Positions 57,048-64,000 of a DNA stretch of 64,000 bases are shown piece by piece. The notes below the pieces were generated by a model, which saw only the letters and a program-made list of their open reading frames with translations, had not been told where the DNA came from and ran no database searches. This DNA is from Toxonevra muliebris (Eukaryota; Arthropoda; Insecta; Diptera; Pallopteridae): NCBI GenBank assembly GCA_963691655.1, contig OY829329.1, positions 65,466,852 to 65,530,851 on the forward strand. The letters are read 5' to 3'. The stretch's first letter is position 1, and every line of letters begins with the position of its first letter. The position numbers and the translations under genes are program-made.

Positions 57048-58248
57048 AGCTTTGTAAATAGGTTATTTATTTATTTTTTTTTTGTTTGATAGAAGTGAAA
57101 GTTTAGCATTAAAAAAATTTGTATAAATTCTTGGTTGTATTTTAAAGAAAAATTTATGTTTTTTTATATAAAAAAATTTGGTAAAAATTGTTTATTTCTT
57201 CATGCAAAGCTGGCATGAAATTGAAAAGTGTTGATTATTGTATTTTTGTATTAGGAGAATGTGTACTTCCCGTGGTAGGAAAAAATCGAGATGTTGATTT
57301 TCATGTTTAGGAGCCCCCAAATAGTCAAAAAATACTATTCACGAATTTTTAGATGTCCAGATGTCCAGGTTTAGCCGTAAGCGATGTACACATATTTGTA
57401 CAAAAAAATAAAAAAACGTTCAGGGAGCTTTAAAATACTCCGACTTACACAAAATGTGTCTCTATCGACAGAGGAAGGGTCTATTCACATAAAAAAATTT
57501 GTTTTCTATACATATTTTTATTATTTAGTATTTTTAATAATTTTTTGAAATTGACGAAATAAAAAACAAAAGAGAGCACAAAAAAAAGTGAGGTTGTCCC
57601 ATAAAATCACAATAGTTTCGACGGTTATGCTTCGGCTGTAGCAAAATAAATTCCAAACAATAGAGGAAAAAACAACAAAGACGCAAATACCAAAATTGTT
57701 TGGTTGGCATTTAAATCAAGGTCAGGAAAAATGTTCAAATTCATGTATACATATGTGCACGAAAATCCTGAAAGGGTTAAAGAAAAAAGTTTACCGAGTC
57801 ACTTCTTTGTTGTGATTATTTTCGAAAAGTGAGTTACATTTTTTTTTCAAATTTATTAAATATAAATTTTTGAATTAAAAAAAAAAAAAGGTGGAAAATA
57901 AGTAAAAAAATTTTTTTTTATTTGTAGTTAGCCGAAGTTAATACTGTAGTGAGAGAGAAGATGCGTTTGTTTGAGAGAGTAACTGTGATTTGTTGTATGC
58001 TCATGAGAGAATGAAGAAGAGAGCGAGGTAGACTCTCATTTGCAATACAATCGTTGTATTTCTTATTTGAACAAATGAGTTGTTATTGTTTCTCTCTCTA
58101 ACTGTGTGTTCTCTCTTTTTTATATTTTTTACTTACTCTTCACAAATACATAATTGTTGCTTACACACATACTCGTGGGCGTAATTTGATTCCCCCCCTC
58201 CCCCTTCTAGTACTTTCCTGCCCAAATAGCCAATTTAAAAATTGAAAA

Positions 58249-58275
58249 ATTAAATGTTACTCATACGCACTGTTG
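58249..58275 (+). repeat. 27-bp direct repeat, copy 2
   Basis: Identical to 57021-57047. Both are followed by GAGCTTT, here after seven or eight extra bases. Confidence 0.85.
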
Positions 58276-59885
58276 TTTTTGAGCTTTATATACATACAAT
58301 GTGATTTAAAATATTTTATTTTCTATTTTGTTACAGAGCTATTCTCAAAACTTTGAAAACAAATTACATTGTAATTGTGTGGTGAAGTCGTGTGTGTGTG
58401 TGTGTGTATTTTTTCAACATGATATTTGTAGCTGATGCAAATTCAACATTAAACTGCAGTATTAAATGATAAGGGTGAGTACAAATATATTAAAGCTTAG
58501 TAATACAGAGTTGATCGATTTCTACTTTAAATAGACCCAAGTAGCAATGATGTTTTACAATTTCTTGATATCCTGAGGTGATAGAAAATTTTTGAAGTTA
58601 GATTCAAAATTATTTAGCAAATGTTTACATTATCTTATTTATTTATTAAAACTTATACAATAATAAATTATTATACAAATAAATATTCACATTTATTACT
58701 CGATCTGGCCTGAAAAAGGTTTTTAATGATTATATTAAATTATATAATATAAATAGTTGTGAAGCTAAATTTATTATGTACCTAATTTTTGTGTGGAAAA
58801 GGTTTTGTTAGAAAACCTGTTTATTTACATAATAATTTTTTAAATATTTCTAAATTTTTATATATAAAAAAAAGTTTCTCTATCATTTATTTTCAATTTA
58901 ACGTACATGAATTTCATTAACTATACTCATGCAATCCAGTGGCAGTTCTGATATTAAAATTTGAAAAATTTGTAAAAGAAATTTGAGAATTTCTTGATCA
59001 ACCCAGATCAAATCAGTTCTTTCGACTTAGATCCCAAAGATGAAAAATAGATTCAACCGTGAACTGTGCCTCTTTCTGGTGTGTATGCTTCTCTTGTTGC
59101 TCACAGTTATTTCAAGTTAATCAACAAGTGAATGATTAAGCACGAATAACTCAAAACTTCGACTTTGATCTGTAACTCTCTCTCTTATTGCGAGTTCCTC
59201 TCTGTTTTTATACCTCAACCTCTTATTCCACCCACCACTGCATGTGTATGCCAAATATTTAATTTTTCTTTTTCTAGTTTTCTATTTTTTTTTTCTGGTA
59301 CATCACTTTGTGCTTGCATTTGAATACATAATTTATTTGAATTTCTACAAAATTCCTAAATTCCTGCTAACAAATAATAAATAGTGAAGGATAAAGGAGG
59401 TGAAAGGAAGGAGCGGAAGGTAAATAAATGTATGTAGCTTTAATCCATTATGCAGTGAAAAACATTTGAAAATTTTTGCGAGTGTGTAAACGAAAATACA
59501 TATGTATGAAATAAACACATTTACAAATGCAACTATTTTTATGCACATACATACATATATGAATACATGTAACTTTTTGCAAGTAGAAACTTATATATGT
59601 ATGTATGAGTATGCCTGTTTCAGTTTTTCTATATTCCCAAGTCAATTAAACTACAATTCTAGTTATTTATTTTTTTCTGTTGAAAAATTCATATCATGCT
59701 TAGTAAAAGTAATTCGTAAAATATTTACAAAAAAAAAAGAAGAAAAAAGCAATTGATGGCTGTGTAAAAATAAGTTAACAAACCAACAAGTTTGTGGTCT
59801 ATATCAAAAAATGTTAATTATAGTTCAAATTGACATGTTTGAAGCGATTTTAAAATGTAAAGAGAGACTAAAGTTCATATGTGTA

Positions 59886-60100
59886 AAAGAGCGAGGGAGA
59901 GTAGGAAGAGGGAGTAGTGTGGGAGAGGGAATAGTGTGGGAGAGGGAGTAGTGTGGGAGATTGAGTAGTATGGGAGAGGGAGTAATGTAACAGAGAGAGA
60001 GAGAGTACCGTGGGAGAGGGAGTAGTGTGGGAGAGGAAATAGTGTGAGAGAGTACCGTTGGAGAGGGAGTTGTGTGGGAAAGAAAGTAGCATGGGATTAA
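59886..60100. repeat. ~18-bp minisatellite GGGAGAGGGAGTAGTGTG
   Basis: About a dozen units with small variants (AGTACCGTGGG, AGGAAATAGTG, TTGAGTAGTATG). The minus-strand frames with SHTTPSPT-like text are read-through of this array. Confidence 0.9.
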
Positions 60101-60107
60101 AGAGTAA

Positions 60108-60205
60108 CACGTTTGCAGAAGAGTATAAGTCACATGACGAAGGCTCATCTCTATGGAAAAAGAGCTCAGTCAATCATTGTGCATGTATAAGTGGCCATCA
60201 TTTAA
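60108..60205 (+). repeat. Dispersed repeat family A, copy 3
   Basis: AAAAGAGCTCAGTCAATCAT and GCATGTATAAGTGGCCATCA align with 44388-44480, and in reverse with 50213-50300. Confidence 0.55.
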
Positions 60206-60273
60206 ATATGAATGTTCATTCACAGTGATTGACAGAGCTTTTTTTTCAATGGAAATAAGTAAGTCTATCTTTA

Positions 60274-60514
60274 TATCGCTCATTTACTAAAAAACTGTCA
60301 TAACTCAAAAAACGCGATTTTGCAGAAAACGCGTTTAAAGTTTTCAATTGACTCCCATTTTGCAGAAAAAAAAGAAGAAATCTTATAATTCTCATGAACA
60401 GAGTAAACAAGATATTAATATGATTAATATGCGTGATATAAAGAATAATTCTGCATTATTAAGTCAAAAATCGTGTTTTTTGACTTATGACAGTCTTTTA
60501 GTAAATGAGCGATA
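60274..60514. mobile_element. 241-bp MITE with ~48-bp inverted repeats and TA target
   Basis: The left arm begins TATCGCTCATTTACTAAAA and continues through ACTGTCATAACTCAAAAAAC. The right arm in reverse complement gives TATCGCTCATTTACTAAAA and ACTGTCATAAGTCAAAAAAC, with about three differences over 48 bases. TA flanks both ends (60272-60273 and 60515-60516), as in Tc1/mariner-derived MITEs. A 75-residue frame inside is incidental. Confidence 0.8.
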
Positions 60515-60639
60515 TATAATCGTAGAGTTTTGTGTGTATGTAATTGTGTTACTTCTGAAAGACTGGGCTGATTGAAGTCATATTTCCGGAATATATTTTC
60601 TTAGGTGGTAGGATAAAACATAGGTATTCATAATGGATT

Positions 60640-61450
60640 TCAGGAAAGTGGGGGTGGCACTTCCCATACAATCCCAATAGTTTTTTGGGTATATCTCAAG
60701 AACCATTTATAGCACAGTACAGAAATTTGGTTCAATAACGAAAATTGACAATGCCATGCTATAACAAAAATATGGGTGGGATTGACAAAGTGGGTGTGGC
60801 ACCTTCCATATAACCTGAATTCCCATTATGAGATATCTTAGGAGGTATTTATGGTACGGTACTAAAATTTAAGTTTTTTCAGTTTGTTGGATTAGTAGGT
60901 GTGGCACCACCAACTACTATTTCTACTACTATTTTTATTACTATTTTCTACTACTTTTTTTCTACAATTTCTTTTTATTTTCTATTACTTTTTCAACTAA
61001 TATTTTCTACTATTTTCTTAACTACTATTTTTTTCTACTATTTTACTACTTTTTTTTACTACATTTTTAATACATTTTTTCTACAATTTCTTTTTATTTT
61101 GTATCACTACTTTCTACTATTTTTTACATTTTTTACGACTATTTTTTTAGTACTTTTTACAATTTTGTCTACTACTATTTTTTATTATTATTTCTACCAC
61201 TCTTTCTACTCCATTTTTACTATTTTTGTACTACTATGTTTAACTATTTTTCTACTACTTTTTCTGCTACCTTTCTTCTACTTTTTCACAACAATTATTT
61301 TAATATTATATTCTATTCTTTTTCCTACTATATTTTCTACTACTATTTTCTTCTACTTTTTTACTGCTATTTTCACCTGCTTTTTCCATTTAATTTCTTA
61401 CTATTATTTCTACTACTTTATGAGATATCTTAAGACCCTGCTTCACTGTC
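60640..61450. repeat. Tandem GTGGGTGTGGCACTTCC unit with a large internal expansion
   Basis: Three related units start near 60645, 60786 and 60895 with AGTGGGNGTGGCACNTNCC. Units 1 and 2 continue to TATCTCAAGAACC or TATGAGATATCTTAGGAGG. In unit 3 that right-hand text (TATGAGATATCTTAAGACC) appears only at 61421, after about 510 bases of (ACTATTTTT)-like repeats. So the simple repeat has grown inside the third unit. Confidence 0.7.
60912..61420. repeat. (ACTATTTTYT)n pyrimidine-rich expansion
   Basis: About 50 imperfect units of ACTATTTTTCT / ACTACTTTTT. Purines occur almost only as the A of ACT or AC. The 187-residue Phe/Tyr/Thr-rich frame over it is a by-product. Confidence 0.9.
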
Positions 61451-62112
61451 TTAAAATCCGTTAGGTGGCGCTGTATTTATAAAAAATATCAAATTGGTTC
61501 AAATTTTTAAATAATTTTTGGGATATAATTTATAATTATAGTTTTTAGATATAATTTCAAGAATGATCTTTGAAATATTATTTCTATAATTCAACTGAAA
61601 TCTAATAAAATTGTTCAAAAAAAAAAAAAAAATGCTTAAAAGTTATTCCTTTTTACCACAGATGTGCTGAAATTTATATCTAACTGCTGAATTGACCCCT
61701 TTAGCATCAACTGGGTTAATGATTTTGCTCAAACGTTATCATCAGCCGATATGGCTTTGTTTTTGTCAAAGGTCACTCACTGATGCGCCTAACGGTCTTT
61801 TTTTTTTGGTAAATATCCACTATGTTCTATGCCGTTGAGGCGTTGAGTTCGCATCGTTGAGTTGCGTCGTCCAGACGCAATGTAAACTTTCATTTTTGTA
61901 AAATTTAATTAACACAATATTGATTTGACATATTCATTTATAATGACTCTCTGTTTTTAATGTACAGTTCTGTAAGTTAAATACTTTTGAAAATATCAAT
62001 TGTGTCAATAATGAGACACATTTTTAAATCTAGAATTTTTTTCCGAAATTCAATGGAAGCCTTAATTGTTATTACGAATCTTCAATTTTAAATATCAAGT
62101 ACTTCATTCTTT
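61451..62112. other. Non-coding DNA left of the Helitron-like end
   Basis: AT-rich with a GC-richer patch at 61770-61885 (CCGTTGAGGCGTTGAGTTCGC). It may belong to the Helitron-like element that ends at 62149, but no left end was found. Confidence 0.45.
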
Positions 62113-62149
62113 TCAGAAAAGGCAGAACAACGTTTGCCGGGTCAGCTAG
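62113..62149 (+). mobile_element. Helitron-like 3' terminus
   Basis: A small hairpin GGCAGA...TTTGCC (62121-62138) is followed by GGGTCAG and CTAG, then T (62150). Helitrons end in a hairpin shortly before CTRR and insert in front of T. The text GTTTGCCGGGTCAGCTAGT closely resembles the ends of insect Helitrons that I remember. The 5' end (TC...) and length are not determined. Confidence 0.5.
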
Positions 62150-62150
62150 T

Positions 62151-64000
62151 GTCTATAAAATAAAATTTTGAAGCTTTTTCGCATTCCTGCTATGCCATGA
62201 TCTACATACGCAGATATATGGTTCCTAAGGTTCCAGAGAGGAACAAAGGGCCACGCTGATATACAGTATTTTTATTATTTTTCAGGTATATTTGAAAAAT
62301 GCGTTGGGGTTAGTAAAACTATGTGCGTACTATCTTTCGTATTTGCCTTATTACTTTAATTTTTCTCTGTAGTAGCATTGATTCTTATTGCTACGATTAC
62401 CCTTTAAAAAATGTCCTTTCCACGCATTACTCCCGTGTTCCTAATGAGCGCAAAAATCAGCATTTTTCATTGTTTCATTGGCATAAAGCGGCATGAAGAA
62501 TGAATCCGCACATTTCTCTGTTGATATATCCGCCTATATTTGAAGAAATTTACATAAATTTCGTTGGTGTTTTGTTTTTTATTTCTTCTTTTTTCTTTTT
62601 TGGTATTTTCATTTGCATTTTGTTGTTGTTGTTGTTATGGTTGTTTTGCTTGCAAATTTTTTATTTATCTTATAATTATGCAAATGAGTTTTGTCTTTTG
62701 TTTTTGCTTTTTTTCCCCGCCCCCCCTTCAGTTTGGTTTGCACCATTGCTCGTTCTCTCATATTTTCACTCAAGCTCTCTCTCTCTCTCTCTCTGCCTCT
62801 TTATATCTTTGTGTCATACAATGTTTTCATTTTTTGGTATTTTTCCATTGCATATTTCTAGAGGCAATAATTTTGAAATTTGATTTTGTCAACTGACTGA
62901 CAGCGCGTGCCAGCAACTTTTTTTTTGTTTTGTTTCTTTTTTGTTTATGGTTGGTCGTTTCAATACTCTTTTCAGTACACAAACACAACAAAGAGCGTTA
63001 AAAAAAAAAAAAAACTGTTATAAATATAAATTTCATTCTATGAACTTATTTAACATAAATGAGAGTGAGTGACTGGCTGTGTATATGAGTAAGTGCTTAT
63101 GCATGTGGTTGGTTTGACTGTGAGTGCATATGGTTATTTGTCCTTTTAAGGGCGTGGTTCTGGTGGTATCCCATCATCATGTATCCATTATAAATGAATA
63201 AATGGTTATGCACAAAAGTCAAAAAAAAAAGGAAACTTTCTCATTTCAACGAAAATTGCATTAGCATTGTGGTTGTTGTTGTTTACATCGCACATTATTT
63301 AAAGTGAGTCCAATAAAAAATAGAGAGAAAAAAAAAATTAGGAAACAAATATTTCGTTCGTTTATTTTTGGATATAACCCAAAAAAGTTTTTCATTCCAA
63401 TTGATTTTTTTTTCCTATTTTTTTTGTTATTTTATTTTTAATGCTTTTTTTATACGCTTTGTCTCGCTGCATTTTGCGGTTTGGTAATTCATTTTTATTT
63501 TTGATTCTTGGCATTGCTGCTTATGTTTATGACTTCATAATGAAGATGTTTAAAAACGATTATTCTTTTCGGTTATTTTTTTTTTTTTTGTTTTTTATTT
63601 TTATTTTTTATATATATACTTACCAGTCTCTAAGTGAGAGTATTTGTGGCAGCAGAAATTTCCTTCCTTTCGTTTTTTTTGTTTCTTTACTTAATTCTTG
63701 GCCGTTTTTCTGTAATTTTATTTTGAGTTCAGCGCACTCAATTTAGTTCAATTTTTGCATAACTGAAAATAGAAATAAGGGAAGTGATAATTTTTAATAT
63801 ATGAGCAAGTAATAGGAATGAGTATGTGTTTGAAAATATTAATTTAAAATTATAAAGAGCGATCAAAAAAATAGTTTCAAGCAAAAGTTTAAAAGATAAT
63901 CATATACCAGAATCAAAAAACTTACGTGGGTGTTTAAAAATATGATACTATTTGATTGAATTCAATTAAAAATAATAATATTGAGATCTTCTTCTTCTCT
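62151..64000. other. Non-coding DNA with simple repeats
   Basis: TTG run at 62620-62640, T-rich tracts, (TC)n at 62775-62794, poly-A near 63000, TATA run near 63610-63618. Open frames here are Phe/Leu/Ser-rich translations of T-rich DNA and show no family resemblance. Confidence 0.6.
62775..62794. repeat. (TC)n microsatellite
   Basis: An uninterrupted CT run of about 10 units. Confidence 0.9.

Larger units (their letters stand above)
54609..59885. other. Non-coding DNA with microsatellites and a dispersed direct repeat
   Basis: AT run at 54706-54722, CATCA words near 55310-55350, GA run at 55735-55750, TG-rich tract at 56290-56310, CAACAG/AACAAC run at 56650-56695, (GT)n at 58389-58408, GAGAG/CTCTC words near 57945-58110. 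A 27-base direct repeat at 57021 and 58249 is listed separately. The 207-residue frame on the minus strand near 56009-56632 is low-complexity and I do not regard it as a gene. Confidence 0.55.

Noticed and set aside
60901..61464. 187-residue plus-strand open frame rich in Phe, Tyr and Thr
   Set aside because: It is a translation of the ACTATTTTT simple repeat.

Overview
This window is nuclear DNA from an insect, most likely a higher fly (Diptera, perhaps a tephritid-like species). The reasons are strongly AT-rich non-coding DNA, opa-type CAG/CAA (poly-Gln) coding repeats, dense short TG/CA, GA/TC and TATG microsatellites, Mos1-like and DD37E-type mariner remnants, and a Jockey-like non-LTR retrotransposon. 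The order is an inference from these features. Gene density is very low.

Only one convincing host coding segment is present. It is a 1,083-base exon on the minus strand (4906 down to 3824) that ends at a consensus GTGAGT splice donor. It encodes 361 residues of a low-complexity, Ser/Thr/Gln/Gly-rich protein with a charged, probably helical C-terminal block. I do not recognise the gene. The intron that follows runs off the left edge of the window. The roughly 59 kb to the right is either upstream DNA or another very long intron of the same minus-strand gene.

The rest is repeats and transposon debris. From left to right: a satellite whose units each carry a GTGTTCAA/TTGAACAC hairpin (1325-3665); a palindrome-rich ~117-bp repeat (6585-7130); two related degenerate arrays (7230-8010 and 9840-10420); a deleted mauritiana-type mariner (13345-13811); a tandem duplication containing a copied-in patch (15312-15640); a 1.7-kb array of ~10-bp units rich in TCAAGTG (18230-19965); a GC-richer island (20945-21310); a three-layer nest, 21722-26133, with a LINE inside a hAT-like element and a 757-bp insert splitting the LINE's reverse transcriptase; a hAT-like MITE full of CGATA motifs sitting inside a ~40-bp minisatellite (26385-28105); a DD37E mariner with intact ends and a broken transposase (30401-31730); and a pair of inverted-structure MITEs (31739-32755).

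The right half (33-64 kb) holds further minisatellites, a 200-bp hAT-type MITE (44487-44686), a triplicated ~160-bp unit (46402-46853), a CACTA-ended foldback element with a TAA duplication (51286-52432), a duplicated ~320-bp unit (53959-54608), a TA-flanked MITE with long inverted repeats (60274-60514), a large ACTATTTTT-type expansion inside a tandem repeat (60640-61450), and a Helitron-like 3' end (62149). No RNA gene, CRISPR array or operon was found.
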